DNA from: Harmothoe impar | Taxonomy: Eukaryota > Annelida > Polychaeta > Phyllodocida > Polynoidae | Direction: 5' to 3' | Assembly (NCBI GenBank): GCA_947462335.1 | Contig: OX381717.1 | Coordinates: 19,769,166-19,833,165 of the forward strand | DNA length: 64,000 bases | In this document: positions 30,861 through 44,273 of the stretch, in pieces | How the letters are laid out: every line of letters begins with the position of its first letter | Numbering within the stretch: the stretch's first letter is position 1 | The notes under the pieces: model-generated | What the model was told of the DNA's origin: nothing | The model's input: only the letters and a program-made list of their open reading frames with translations | The model's database searches: none | Program-made: the position numbers and the translations under genes

Positions 30861-30936
30861 CCCAGTGGGCACAGAATTTAGTTCAACATTGAATCAACAT
30901 TGATCAATGTTGCTTCAATGTTCTGTGCCCACTGGA
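30861..30936. repeat. Short MITE with CCCAGTGGGC ends, copy 2
   Basis: Near-perfect 76-bp palindrome, starting CCCAGTGGGCACAGAA and ending TTCTGTGCCCACTGG. Confidence 0.8.
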
Positions 30937-31470
30937 ATGTGGTTGAGACACTCCCAAAGGGTCGATTCACCAATCTAGCCCCAGCGAGTTATTGGCCTGG
31001 TCTGTATTGGTGCATCATAACGACAAATGTAAACTTTTAGCGATATACGTCCCTAAAGGGTTAAGTCAGTACGCAGCACTGGTCAGTTACCCAGTAGGGC
31101 TGCCGTCATGTGTCATGGCAACCACAGATTATAACATGTTGCCATTTAAGATTCAACAGGTTAAGGGGAACTGGGCATGCATCAGAGACCCTTACATTAA
31201 TTACAGGTATTAGAGTTGCTCAACGGGTCGCATTGCAACATTGTTTGCCATGCATAGAGTATTAGACGATCAGTGGTGGTTGACCACTTTTATTCTACGA
31301 CACGATTTGCTCAGCTGTACCTCACTACTGAGCTACAGACTTGTCCTGGGATCAAGGAGATAAACACTGATATCATCTTTAAAGATGGTTACTGCTATTT
31401 CTTATTAATTAAGGATAAAATACTAGGACATTTTCTCACTGGTCAAATGTCATTGCAAATACTGGCCCTT

Positions 31471-31564
31471 AAAGGGTCATTCTCACCACTCACAGTTAAC
31501 CACATAGTAGACTAGAACAGTACTAGAATTGTGAGTGGGATACGCTCGGTGATTATGCCACTTT
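31471..31564. repeat. Short MITE, about 93 bp, copy 2
   Basis: Same as 16823-16915, slightly diverged. Confidence 0.75.
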
Positions 31565-31576
31565 AAGAGGCAAGCT

Positions 31577-31624
31577 ATGGAGCTGGTCTTCATAGTGCAG
31601 TGTTTTCATTATGCAGCAGTTTAG
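31577..31624 (+). pseudogene. Decayed duplicate of the FReD gene signal-peptide exon
   Basis: ATGGAGCTGGTCTTCATAGT resembles the true first exon at 31933 (ATGGGGCTGGTGCTCTTACT), and the shared block TTATGCAGCAGT follows. An in-frame TAG ends it after 15 codons. Flanking sequence (31190-31300 against 31750-31870) is also duplicated, so this is an old tandem copy of the promoter and exon 1. Confidence 0.6.
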
Positions 31625-31932
31625 GACATTAAACCCCCGGCGCCCCTATATATAGGGCTGAGTACCTGCCCTGGGTCTACTGTGACTGTCGCTGGAGGGG
31701 TACCGAGATCTGCACCTTTAAATAGAAGAGCGGTTTGACAAGTTCCAGGAACCCATATATTAATTACAGGCAGTAGAGTCACTCCAGGCGTTGCATGGCA
31801 CCATTGTTTGGCAGCCATAGAGTAAGTGCTGGTCTATGGTTGTCGACTACATTTAGTTTTATTCTATGACTAAGTTCTTTACTACTTCTGGAGGCATTAA
31901 GACATTAGCTACAGCAGTGTAAGAGGCCAGCT

Positions 31933-34900
31933 ATGGGGCTGGTGCTCTTACTGAAGGTGCTGGTGTTGGCATTATGCAGCAGTGTAGGACATGGAGTGTC
32001 CATGGATGCCTGCATGATGGTGCTACTCAGTGAGGAGTTCCAGGCTCCATGCCGCACCTTAGGAAAGAACCACACCCGACCATGCCTAGTGACGTCTGAA
32101 GACGATGTGACTGCATTAAAGAGAGCTAAGGTAAGACCATTGTAAGACATTGTTTCTCATCACTTGGTAATTTCATTATCTTAAATGGTAATGGAAAGGC
32201 AACTAAGTGGTAACTGCAAAAAAACAACAGCATTCCAGTACCCAAGTATGAAAGCTATGTGCCGCACCATAAAGAAGTCAACATCAACTCTTGACATGGG
32301 TCTACCCACTTCCCTACCTCTCCACATCCTCACCCCTTATATCTACATCCATACTTCTTCTTTCCCTGATCCCTCGCTCCTCTACTCCCTACTCGCCCAC
32401 TCAATACTCCCCCGGCTTCCCCACTCTGCCATCCTTTCCTTCCTCAGGTTCTACTCCCCGGCCTACTCGAGCCATCGGTACAACTGTGATGTGTATCAAC
32501 AACGTGATCTGTATCAACTACACATTACGGCTGACCATCCTAATGTGATGTGTAGTGACTAACGTGATGTGTAGTTATCAGCCAACTGTGACGTGTAGTG
32601 ACTAACGTGACGTGTAGTAGCTTGAATTTAGGGACCTCCAACCGTAATCTGTATCAATAAACATGATGTGTATCAACCCCCTACTCTAAGCAGAGAGGCA
32701 GATAGGGAGGGAGAGACCAGGGGCAGAGCATACCTGGGAGTTCATTCCCCACCTCCCCCCTTTTTAATTTTTTAAAAGATGATATTTCAAGGAGGGAAGG
32801 AGGGTATAGAATAATTCGAAGGTAATAAACAGAATTTTAGAATTTTTTACTTGAGGAATATATTCAGATTTTACCTAGATGTATAAGTTAGATATTTGTA
32901 CAGCAGTTATACCTTTTCTAGGAATAGTTATCGACTAAGGCCAAAAAAAAAAAAGGTGTGTTTCAGGTTACATGGTCTGAAAATCTAGGGTAGGTAGGTC
33001 GGATTTTTTTTTTTTTTTTTAAATTTTTTTTTTTTTTACTTGAGCCTGAAATGTACCCAGAAATCGACTCACGAACTACAATGCTGACTCGCCGACGACC
33101 GCCTCGACTCGTGAACTATTAGATCGACCCTTAAATAGTCCCAAAATGACCCAAAATTTAAATATTTTTTCAAAATTGCATAAAAATTTCTAGGGTCGGC
33201 CCTATTTTGCTAGGTAGGGTCGGGTAACCTGAAACACACCTTTTTTTTTTTTTGGCCTAAACATAAGGTAATATTCAGACTAATTCAAAATGTTTGATAG
33301 CGCTCTTTATCCTACCATGTATGAGACCCTTTGTAGGTTCACAGGTTGTTCAGCCATGTATTTTTTAAAGTTTTGTCGCAATATACAAAAAGTGGAAATT
33401 TAAAAAACAATATATATAACCTTCTCTCCATAAAGAGAACACATTTTGATACAGATAAGGTCAGGTTTATGAAATTCCTTGATACAGATCATGTTGATAC
33501 CGATCACGTTATTCTGATACAGATTATGTTGTTTTGATACAGAGCACATTATTTTGATACAGATCACGTTTATATGGTCAGACGTGATGTGTAGTACTAC
33601 ATATCACGTTACTTGATACTAACATAAAAAAGAACTCATAAAGATACAACTGGATGAACGACGACGAGTTTAGGTGTCTGTATCGCACGGTGCGCATGGG
33701 TGGGCAGCACGTTTGTGCATCGTGCGATATGGACACCAAAACGAGTCCTCGTACATTCAGTTGTATCTTTACGAGTTCTTTTTTTGTTTTATTATACCTA
33801 GCATATGACATTTAATGCAAATCCATTAGACTTTCTCCCAAATAAAAGCTATTTTTGCAGGAATTGAAGTTGCAGTCGCAATCTGTTTTGCGCACCACCC
33901 CATCTGTTTGCAGCTGGTTTGCGCATAACTCTTTCCGTATTGCACACGTTGTGATACAGAAGTCTGTATTGCACACATTGGCAGTCCACACATTGTACGT
34001 TGTAGGAATAGCAATGTCATATGATAGGTATAATAAACATCACGGTTGTACACCCTCCTTATTCCTTGCCCCCACTTCCCATTCACCCAATTAGTGTTCC
34101 CCACACTCCCCCATTCCCAACTCCCTCACTGCCCCCTGCCCAGGTCCCCCCGATCCCATGATTTCCCATTCCAAACGTCCATCTGCCCCCCCCCCCCCCC
34201 CAACCATCCTTTTTCCTATTCCTTCAACCCTTTAGGGCTGAGCATCAACTATAGTTGATCCCATGTCTGGCCGAGTATCGACTATAGTCGTCATGACTCT
34301 TTGGGATTTATCAAAGGCTCAGCCCAGGGAAAGTTCCTGTAAAAATGTCCCGGCCCAGTTACCAGGAAATTCTTTTTTGGGTCTGCTCTGAAGGTGGGTC
34401 GATCCCATTGAATCAAAGTCATCAGAATTCCACAATTTCTTTTTCTGTGGGTACCCTAAATGATTTAGAAACGGAAAACGAAAATAAAACTAGGGGGTGC
34501 CGACCTACTTTTTGAAATATGCAATTTTGAAAAAGAAAAGTATCTTAATTATACATTAAAAGAATGAGAAAAATGTAAGAATTCCTATGATTTTATTTTC
34601 TATCAACCAATGTTAGCAGCCAAGCAAAAAGGATACTCCGTGCGGGATTAGTTCTGATTTTTGCCACCAGGGGGGCGCCACTATGGCCTCAAATAAAAAT
34701 TGGGAATACACAAAACATTCCATTTCTGGTGTAAACCTCAATATTTGGAATGTAAAAAGAACGTTTTAAGGCCTAAATGGGTGTCCTTGTTGATCTGTGT
34801 TGCCATGGAAAAATGATTTTCATTCCAAATAGAAAAATTAAAGATACACCTTGACAGAATGATTCATGGGGGCTACTATGGTCAAAACAGAATAAAATTA

Positions 34901-37900
34901 CCGTTCCTAGATCAAATTTTGCGACTAAAAGAATGAAAATGTATGATATATTTTTCATTATCATCATTATGCTAATTAGATAGGAATATCTGGGAAAATA
35001 TGAGACTTAGAGTTTTTTGGGCTTTTTGATAGGGCAATGCCCAAACATATTCAAGAAGCCATTCCTCAAAAACTAGAATTGATATCTTCAAGTGTAATAT
35101 ATCACTGGAAAGCTTATGACATCAATTTTAAAGTTGTCTTTTTCCTTGGAGTATCCTTTTCTCTTCCCTCAACACCAATAATCACAGAAATCTGAAACAT
35201 TACACAAGCAACACAAGGATACATATACCTTTTTTATGAAAATAGTTCTGGGATTTTATCACGTTGCATTCTGGGAAAAAAATGTCGTCATTCTTAGAAG
35301 AGTAGAAATAAATTTTAATAACTTGTTTACATAATTAAAGAAAAATAGTAAAAGTCATCAGATTTTTCTCCCCCAAAAGATTGCTTAGGTCATTTGGTGA
35401 TGAATAAGAGTAATTTCGATATGGGGTGCTGTGCATAATTTGAGGGTTTTGGTCCTTTGAAATAAAAAAATTACGGAAAACGGATTAAATCAAATCTTTG
35501 AATCCTTGCATTATGGGTAAATTCCCAGCAATCTGCATATAGAATGATCTCATTATATAGGGTTGAATATATTTGAGCAATTTATTCACTTTTATGCTCT
35601 TTCAAATGTCATTTATTATTTTATCAAAGAAAGCTCCTGAAAAATCATAGAAAACGCCCAAATATCTATAATTATCATATCAAAAATACAAAGTGCCCTA
35701 AAATGCTTTATTTTGCTCTAAATGATCCAAAAGATATTTTCAGTATAGAGAACTGCTCCTAGCATATGCTTACCAAAAACTATATTATTCTGACATATTT
35801 AAGCTATATGCGCAGTAGTCCATTCGGCAATGGCCGCAACCCACATTAAGGATTGATCCCATACTCCCAACTCCCCTACTGCTCTACTCCTTCGCCCCCT
35901 ACTTCGCCACTCCCCTACCCAGTAAACACCCTACGTAATTCCAACGTAGCTCAGGGGTTTCTCTAGGTAGTTTTTCTACTAATGGTTTGAAATTTGACTT
36001 TTTGCAAGGTTTGTGAACGTCAAAACGTTAAGGTTTATTTACGTTCAACAAACGTTTATGTCTGATTTACGTTTTTCTACCTCATTCAAACGTAAATAAA
36101 CATAATAAATCTATGTAGATCTACGTCAAAATACATAGTTTCTCAACCTCAATTGGGTTTATAGCTCCCCAATATCCCACTAGATGGCAGCACTATCAAG
36201 TTTGGAGAGAATCAGATGGCACATCAGCAAATGTACCCCTTTAAACAGTAAAATCCTAATGATTATGAATTTAATGTCGTGCAAATCAGCTGCAAATCAA
36301 TGAATATTTATCTATGAAGATTTGGGGATAAAAGAATAGCATGTGATATGTGTTTTAAGACTATTTTTTGAGTGAACACCCCATCAGTGGTAATGAAAGA
36401 AATACAAAGCCTTAATGAGGCCAAAACTAATCTAACTTACCTGGCAAAGGATATGATAGGGAAAGAGATTTTCTATTATAGTATGAATATATTAAACACA
36501 TTTGTGAATGTAAATGATACAGGTCTATGCTTGAATCCCCGTATTAAATCCCGATAAAATGAAGGTATCTTATATATCAAGATACATGTACCATTTTGCT
36601 ATATAGTTATATTTGAATAAGGTAGAAAAACGTAGATCTATTATGTTTATCTACGTCTGAATGAGGTAGATAAACGTAAATCAAACATTAACATTTCTAA
36701 ATGTAAATAAACATTAATGTTTTGACGTTCATAAACCTACTAAACCTACGTAGTTCATACCCCAAATGAAAGTAAATTTACGTCTGACAAACGTAGTTGT
36801 GTTTACTGGGTGCGTACTTCCCTATTCACCAAATAACAGATTACACAGATAAACTTCTAACTCCAGAAACATAGTCAATGGCAACGAACCTGGCTAGTCA
36901 TATGTTGGCTGCCTATAGGACCAACCATGGTTAGTTAAAAGTATCAAGTAGTCAGGAGTGATCAACCACCCTTTGTCATTCTATTCCTATGAGCATAATG
37001 CTAATTCTTTTAGCTTTAGTTTTTACAATATGAACTTGTATTTTTTGGGGGGGAAATTTCCCCTGTTTTGCATTTTTGTACTTTTTCGCACCAAATACGC
37101 TCTACTCCTTAAAAGCATAAAACTTGCAGTTGAGGCAGCAACAGTTGGAGTGCAGGCATGACAGGTACTCAGCCCTTTATATACGGCGACCCGGGGTTTA
37201 ACTCACCTACTATACTTTTTCCTACTCTCCCACTCACTTACCAGGTATGGTCCATGGCATTATAGGTCGAGTTACATATACTTGATTTTTCTATTGATAT
37301 GGGAGGTACGGTGGGCAAACAAACCACTGGACTGTGACATCACTGAGTCCTGGTACCTGCCACCTTACTGCCTACTGCTCCGCTCTCTTGCTCACCACTC
37401 CGCCACTCCTTTACACCTCGCCTAATACTACCCTCACCCATCCACACTATGCTCTTTCGACCTTGAACCGATGCATCCCTGGTAAGTAACTTGCTGATGC
37501 TGCATGGTGCATCGTACCAACCCTTTGGGAAGGTCTGAACCCTGTAGGATCGGCATGGTACTTGAATGCAGCTCTGGCGATTTACTCCCCAGGGATGCAT
37601 TCATACATTATGATGACAAAGGGCATAATGCATGAATGCAATATGCCATCCTTAAAGGGTTAGAGAGTATTTAGTATAGCCACTAACATTTTTATCTAAT
37701 GGTGATGATTTCCATTCATAAGTCCTTTAATACACAACTCTGGGATAGCATGTTCTTATTTCCCATGTATTAGGAAGCATGTCCCTCCCAGCTAACAAAA
37801 AAACGTTATTTTACTTCAAAATTACATTCTAAATTTTACATAACGTTATGCAATACTAAATAGCATTAGAAAAAACGTTGACATATAACGGTATATAACG

Positions 37901-40900
37901 TTATAAAATGGTGTATAACGTTGTTTGTTTCCTGGGCTACCTATATAACACATAGTCTCTACTTCTAAGGCATCATAGCCTTTCAGTTTTAATAGAACTA
38001 TCTCTAACTGGATCAGAACCCTTTAGACTTATCTATCCTTTCCAGGTGATACGGCCCAGAATGGCTGTGTCCAAGAACAAGATCTGTGCTGCACGAACCG
38101 AGACAGGAGAGGCCGACTGCATCGCTGTACACCTCAAATGCAACCAACAAAGTAAGGGAGTTTCCTTTAACAATTGCAGTTTTAATTTGCATTAACATTT
38201 CATACCAATATGGCAGATTTTCTAGATGGTACTTGCCGTTATCAGCTGTGTTAAGTAGAGAAGTAGGACATTACTGTTCTGGGATTGATCTGTGATTCCC
38301 TTCAGGATATAGGCGGAACAATAAGGGAAAAGGGACCTCCGCGGGGATTTTTAGTACCAACTTTGGCCATCGGGGGGCTCCATATAGCAAAAAAGGACAA
38401 AGATATAGCAAAAACTTATCTATACTACTTTTTTATGTAGAATATGATAGGCCACATTAGAAGATTCCATTTTTGGTGCAAACATTCCATATTTGGAATG
38501 GAAAAGAACGTTTTGGGGTCTAAATTGGTGTTTTTGCACATGTTGTTTGCCATGGAAACATGACTTTCGTTCTAAATCGAAAATTTTAAAGGATTGAATG
38601 AAAGAAGGCCCCAAAAAGATTTCTATGCTGAAAACAGAATGTAGATACCATTTTTAGATCAAAATCTGTGACCAATTGTTTGAAAAAGTTTGGATATTTG
38701 GTAATTAGCATAATTATGCTAATTAGATAGAAATATCTCTAAAATAAAGGAAGATAGAGCTTATTGGCATTTAAGATTGGACTGTCACCACATATATTCA
38801 GGGAGCCAGTACTCAAAAACTAGAAGTGGTACCTGCCTCTAAAAGATATTGGAAAGCTGATGACATCAATTTTGTTATTGAGTTTTTACCTTGGAGGACC
38901 CTTTTCCCTCGACTGTCCACATATTTAGCTCTTTTACAGAATTTCCTGTACACACAGTAATAAAGAATTAAACATCTTTATGAAATCACCCTGCTGGTTG
39001 GGGAAAATGTGTATATCTAAAGAGCAGTAGTGCACATGTATTTGTGTGGAAACGAGTCTGACACTCCCACCCCGTAGGGGTAATGATTATTTGTAATAGT
39101 GTTTTTTTTTCTAATCAGGTCCCACTCTAGACCCCATTCTGAAGTGTCAACATTTACTTACCTCCTCTCAATACCAATTTATAACCATATTTTAACTCAC
39201 CCACTAAATACAGCACCAGCAGAACTGTTAACAAATGGCCACTCCCTTGTGGAATCCATACTTATGTAAAATAAATTTGTTGAGGCCAGGACTGTATTAT
39301 ATATTTACCAGGCTGGCAGTGGACCGAGTGGGCTGGAACTTCACCAAACATTGCACGGCAGATTACCATCACCGAGGGGAACACCAACAGACTATGTCCC
39401 TATGAGGAAAGATACTTCAAAATAGGTATTTAATCTTTTATTAATCTTTGAATTGAAAACATGAACATCTATGCACGTATGGGCGAGAAATGTCCTGTGC
39501 TTTTCTTTAATATTTCACTTATCTGTCCCTATCTGTTACTTTAATTTGAAAGCGATCGTTCCCTGAATATATAGTCATCATCATCTTGAAATATTATATT
39601 TTATGATTAATGAATGACTGACATATTGCAGAGAATTCAAACTGCTATATCAGAAGACTTATCCTTGCACATTATGGTTAAGCACAAATCATGGATATTT
39701 AATGTATTTTATAAGTCATTATAATATCAGGAATCAAATAACCATTTTTATCCGGGTAATTTTTTAGTTTGAAAAAGAGTCAAAAGAGGAGGGTGGGATG
39801 GCTAGTGTGTGGGAGTTCCTTTTTTAAAACAAAAGGGGTGCAATGCTTGAATTCAATGTAGTATTTTACTGATTGAGACAGTTTTCTCTTCTATCTGATA
39901 TTCTTCTTGTACATTAAAAAATCAACCGATCAGAAGTGTATATGGATTGCTGGGCTGCGTTTAAGAAGTGGGAGCACACATTTGAAAAAAAGAAGAAAAG
40001 GCTGCAAAAATGTCAGAGAAAAGAGTCAAAATTTCATATGATATGTGTAGAGGCAAGGGAAAATGATACTCCAAGGAAAAAGTCAACTTTAAAAGCCTCA
40101 TTTTTTTCCCAGATATCCCTATCTAATTAGCATAATGATGATAATGGAAAATATACTGTACATTTTCGTTCTTTTAGTCATAAAATGTGATCTAGGAATT
40201 GTAATTTTATTCTGTTTTTAACATAGTAATCCCCATGAATCATTCTCTCAAGGGGTATTTTTAATTTTTCTATTTGGAATGAAAAGCATGTTTCCATTGC
40301 AACACATATTAGCAACGACACCCATTTAGGCCTTAAAACATTATTTTTACATACCAAATATAAAGGTTTTTCACCAGAAATGGAATGGTTTTATATTACC
40401 ATTTTCTTCTACAGAAAAAAGTACCTCAGAGCAATGTTTACCCTTTTTCATTCATTTAAAGCCATAGTGCCCACCCCCCTGGTGGCAAAAATCGGAACTG
40501 ATCCCTCACGGAGCATCCTTTCTGCTTAGTTGCTGACATTTTTTTTTTTTTATTCAATGTAAACGGTCAAAGAACCAGCACACCCCCTTGGTGAAAAATT
40601 GTAAAAAGATGATTATTTCTGATTCAATACCTATCTTTTCCGTTATTTAGAAGTGCATGCGGACTGTTTTACTGCGTACAACAAGGGAGAGCACACGTCT
40701 GGAGTGTACACCATCTCACCAGATGGCAGCACCAAGCTGGACGTGTTCTGTGAGCAGCAGCTGGACGGTGGAGGCTGGACCGTACGTGCCTTTTTCTGTT
40801 AACCCTTTAGGTCCGACCAAATGAAAAGGTTTGCTGGTGAAGGGCCCAAAATGTTTTGCAAAAACTTTCCCTGAAGGCCGAGCCTATGCTAAACCTCATA

Positions 40901-43900
40901 GAGTTATGCTGAATACCCAGTTAACACAACTACGTTGGTCAGACGTAGCTCTACGTTGATTTTTGGTCTGAACTACGTAATTTTAGTAGGTTTATCAACC
41001 TCAAAACGTTAAGGTTTACTTACCAATCTCAGACATAAATCTACCTTTAACACATTACATCTAAATTCTACATAGTGGGATTCAGACAAAGACTTAAAAT
41101 ATATTGCTGACACATTTACATTAACAAATAATATTTATACAAAATAAGTACTATAATTTGAAATCTCATTTCATTCTACATGGTATGTTCTTGTTGTTCA
41201 ATTGAACAGCCTGACAGTATAGATATGTTGAATAGTTTTGGCTGCAGAGAGGCTTTGTATTTCTTCCATTACCACCAATGTGGTGTCCTCATAGTAAAGT
41301 GCCGCAAAGCACCTATTCATGCACAATGCTTTAATCACCCATCCTTTATAATTGTGAGTAGCCAAGCAGAAAGGATAGTCCACGCGGGAATAGTTCCGAT
41401 TTTAGCCACCAGGGGGCGCCACTATGGCCTTAAATGAAAGAATTAGGCTAGAAATAGCCTTTGGGTACTTTTTTCTGGAGAATTCGATAGGATTACATAA
41501 AACATTCCATTTTTGGTAAAAAGCTTCTATATTTGGAGGGCAAAAGGAACGTTTTAAAGCCTAAATGGATGTGCTTATTGATATGTGTTGCCATGGAAAC
41601 ATGATTTTTATTCCAAATACAGGAAATTAAGAAATAAATTGATAGAATGATATCTGAGGATTGCGATGGTGAAAACAAATCGAATTACCATTCCTAGATC
41701 AAATTTTATGACTTAGAGAATGAAAATGTATCATAAATCTCTAATTAGCATAGATTATGCTAATTAAACAGTGATATCTTGGAAAATATTAGAAATAGAG
41801 CTTATTGGGGTTTTGGGAAGGGTGATGCCCACACATATTCATGAAGCCATTTCTCAAAAACTAGAAATAATATCTTCTAGTGTAATATATCACTGGAAAG
41901 CTTCTGACATCAATTTCAAAGTTGGCATTTTCCTTGGACTACCCTTTTTTCCTTGCCTGTACACATATATAAATATTCTATTGAATATGGTTTATTTGCA
42001 TGATGTTGAATTCATAATTAATGAGAATTTACTGCTTGGTAGTAGTAGATTTGTTAAAGAGCTGTAAAATTCTCTCCATAATTGATAGTGCTGCCACCTA
42101 GTGTGACACGGAAAAGTCATCTACCCAATTGAAGTTGAAAAGTTACATATTCTAACGTAGATCTACGTAGATTTTTTACGTAGATATACGTCTGAATGAG
42201 GTAGATTAAGGTAAATCGGATGTCTACATCTGTTGAACGTAAATAAACCTTAATGCTTTGACGTCTACAAACCTTCCACAATTACCAATCTCAAACCTTT
42301 TGTCTGAACATCTACCTAGTTCAACCTCTGAGCTACGTTGGAACTACGTAGGGTGTTTACTAGGTATAGTCGATGCTCGGCCAGCCATGGCATCGACTAT
42401 AGTCGATGGTCAGCCCTAAAGTGTTAAGGGAAATGTGGGTTCCCACTCTGTTAAAGGGAAAAGTTCCCATGCATAGGCCACGGAAAAATCAAAACTCATG
42501 AAAATCTTTTAGCTGACATTGTATTCCACTGTATACTAGTTTCCCTTAATCAATTATTTCATTTGCCATCTGGAGATTATACTTATAATGTATGACTTTT
42601 ATTTGGTGCCAAGGATCCTATAGTTATGGTAAAATAAACATATTTGAAAAATTCATAAGCCTTTACTTTTCATTGGTGACCCCCAAGTATTTTTCTTCTA
42701 AATTAAATGACACATGCCCAAGGTTTGGTGGATATATCAAAAGAATGAATATTTTCAACTGCATATAGCTTTGAATAAAACTCCTATGAAAACACTTGTC
42801 AGAATGCTTCTTGTAGCTTTCAACTCAAATGCTGATGAAATACCTTTTGTTGCATGAACACTAATCAGTATGCAATATACACTTCATGTTTCTTTCAAAT
42901 AAAAATAAATGTCCTCTTTGAATCTTATTTCAGGTATTTCAGAGAAGAATGAATGGTGCTTGGAGTTTCAACAGATACTGGATCGACTTTGTATCAGGCT
43001 TTGGTGACCTTAAAGGAGATTTCTGGCTTGGCAACAACAACATACATCTCCTGACTTCGAGCCATGATCAAAAAGTGAAGTTCCACCTTAGGACAGCAGA
43101 TGGTGAAGAGGCCTATGCTAACTATAACACGTTCTGGATGGGAAGTTCTAGATATGCATACAATGGTATATTTAGAGACTTTGAAGGGGCTACTCAAGGT
43201 AAGTCATGACAACATGCGACAAACACGTTTTTAAAATATTTAATGCCTTGGAACCCTATCATAGCCCAGTAGTAAAACTAGTAATTTTTTAGGGATGATC
43301 AGATGACGCTGATGGTCGGACCCTGTGGACATTTTTCAGCACCTTGAGAAGGTCAATAACTCCACCTGGTGTGTGTTAGTTAAGAGTCTCTTTTTTAGAA
43401 ATATTGTTATACTGTAAAACCCCGCCCGAAAAAATTATTTAGGTAAGAACTTTTGCTATTAGACAGATTTCTAACTCCAAGTAGGTTTGTCTTAAAGGTC
43501 TGGTTTGACAGTCTAAGGGAGTGTTCATTTATTAATTACAGGGGGTGGTGAAATTTTGCACAGAGGCGCCAAAATCTTTCACGCCCCACCCCCAAGAGCG
43601 CATAGAATGTTTCACCGCCCCTCTCACCGACAAACATTTGACCCCCCCCCCTTTTAGGAATTGTTCAGAAAGCTATAGTTTCAGAAGGGTACCTTCAACA
43701 ACTTCCATAATGCGTTATGGTATGGACTATGGCCGGTAAATGACCAATAAGAAGTCCAAGTATGTCCATTTGCTTTTGAGATACTGATGATTAACCTGAC
43801 ATTGACAACACCCCTGGTTCTCCCTGGGCCTCGTTCTGATACCAGCCACATCAATCAGCCCTTGCACACGCCACTGTCTGTACTGATGTACTGCCGTGCC

Positions 43901-44273
43901 CTTGTGTTAGATTCTGTATATGCTGGTACCTTTCTTTAGCTAGTGCTGTTTGTTAACACTATGTGTCTAAAAGTTCCTTGGTGTTTGTTTAGGGGGAAAC
44001 CAAGCCACATTTGCAGGAAACTCCATGGCAGCGCATGATGAGAAAAAGTTTACAGCAAAAGACATGGACAATGACTGGAGCAGCACAGAAAACTGTGCTG
44101 TAACAAATAAAGCAGCATGGTGGTATACACATTGTGGCTATGATGCCCTTCTGAATGGGGAATACGGAAGTAATGTGTCTGGTCAAGGCATCACCTGGAA
44201 GACGTGGAAAGATGGCCTTCCCCTTACATACACAGCTATAATGTTTAAGAAGAAGGAAGAGTTCTCAGGTTAA
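31933..44273 (+). CDS. Secreted fibrinogen-related (FReD) protein, unit 1, six exons
   Basis: Exons are 31933-32130, 38046-38151, 39312-39425, 40651-40781, 42934-43198 and 43993-44273. Phases 0,1,1,0,1 join without a break and give 364 aa if the TAA at 44271 is used. Residues 1-20 are a signal peptide. Residues about 21-139 (exons 1-3, with six cysteines in the first two) match no domain I know. Exons 4-6 are a fibrinogen C-terminal domain: DCFTAYNKGEHTSGVY, CEQQLDGGGWT, VFQRRMNG, FWLGN, a calcium-site motif DMDND, then NCAVTNKAAWWYTHC. Such proteins bind sugars or acetyl groups in innate recognition in many invertebrates; the ligand here is unknown. The final GGTTAA also reads as a phase-1 donor (cut after 44268) into unit 2. 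Confidence 0.88.
32949..33246. repeat. Inverted-repeat element, family A copy 4
   Basis: Ends GGTGTGTTTCAGGTTACATGG and GGTAACCTGAAACACACC, with the AGGGTCGG boxes. Confidence 0.75.
33626..33790. repeat. Long hairpin, about 70-bp arms
   Basis: AAAGAACTCATAAAGATACA at the left faces TGTATCTTTACGAGTTCTTT at the right. Pairing continues through GGTGTCTGTATCGCACG / CGTGCGATATGGACACC to a short GC-rich loop. Confidence 0.8.
34598..35190. repeat. Dispersed 600-bp repeat, family B copy 1
   Basis: Contains the blocks GCCACCAGGGGGGCGCCACT, TTGCCATGGAAA, ATTATGCTAATTAGATAG and TCACTGGAAAGCTTATGACA. Related copies: 38294-38960, 40085-40530 (inverted) and 41345-41965. No coding potential is seen. Confidence 0.7.
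35917..36811. mobile_element. Terminal-inverted-repeat element, family C copy 1
   Basis: Ends ACCCAGTAAACACCCTACGT and ACGTAGTTGTGTTTACTGGGT, with arms of about 200 bp rich in ACGTAGATCTACGT-type palindromes. Non-coding. It lies in FReD intron 1. Copy 2 is at 40915-42365. Confidence 0.75.
37486..37662. repeat. Palindromic GCAGCCCTGG-family repeat
   Basis: Facing arms GAATGCAGCTCTGGCGA and CCCCAGGGATGCATTC, flanked by CCCTTTGGGA and CCTTAAAGGGTTA. Confidence 0.55.
37788..37936. repeat. Short MITE with CCCAGSWAACAAA ends
   Basis: CCCAGCTAACAAAAAAACGTT at the left faces AACGTTGTTTGTTTCCTGGG at the right, with repeated AACGTTAT inside. Confidence 0.75.
38294..38960. repeat. Dispersed repeat, family B copy 2 (diverged)
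   Basis: Shares GTTTGCCATGGAAACATGA, ATAATTATGCTAATTAGATAG and GGAAAGCTGATGACATCAAT with copy 1. Lies in FReD intron 2. Confidence 0.65.
40085..40530 (-). repeat. Dispersed repeat, family B copy 3 (inverted)
   Basis: Reads in the opposite direction to the other copies: CTAATTAGCATAATGATGAT, then TTTCCATTGCAAC, then GTGCCCACCCCCCTGGTGGC. Lies in FReD intron 3. Confidence 0.65.
40915..42365. mobile_element. Terminal-inverted-repeat element, family C copy 2, with a nested family B repeat
   Basis: Starts ACCCAGTTAACACAACTACG and ends CGTAGGGTGTTTACTAGGT. The interior resembles copy 1 in inverse orientation and is interrupted by a family B repeat at 41345-41965. It fills most of FReD intron 4. 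Confidence 0.7.
41345..41965 (+). repeat. Dispersed repeat, family B copy 4, nested in family C
   Basis: Colinear with 34598-35190: GCCACCAGGGGGCGCCACTA through TCACTGGAAAGCTTCTGACA. Confidence 0.7.

Larger units (their letters stand above)
32479..34052. mobile_element. Terminal-inverted-repeat element related to 56558-57846, with insertions
   Basis: It starts GTACAACTGTGATG and ends CATCACGGTTGTAC. Both flanks carry subrepeats of the form TGATACAGATCACGTT. It contains a family A element (32949-33246) and a long hairpin (33626-33790). No target duplication is obvious. It lies in FReD intron 1. Confidence 0.55.

Noticed and set aside
43508..43700. Possible MITE related to 22009-22330
   Set aside because: Only the first dozen bases and the G/C-rich content are similar; no matching right end was found.
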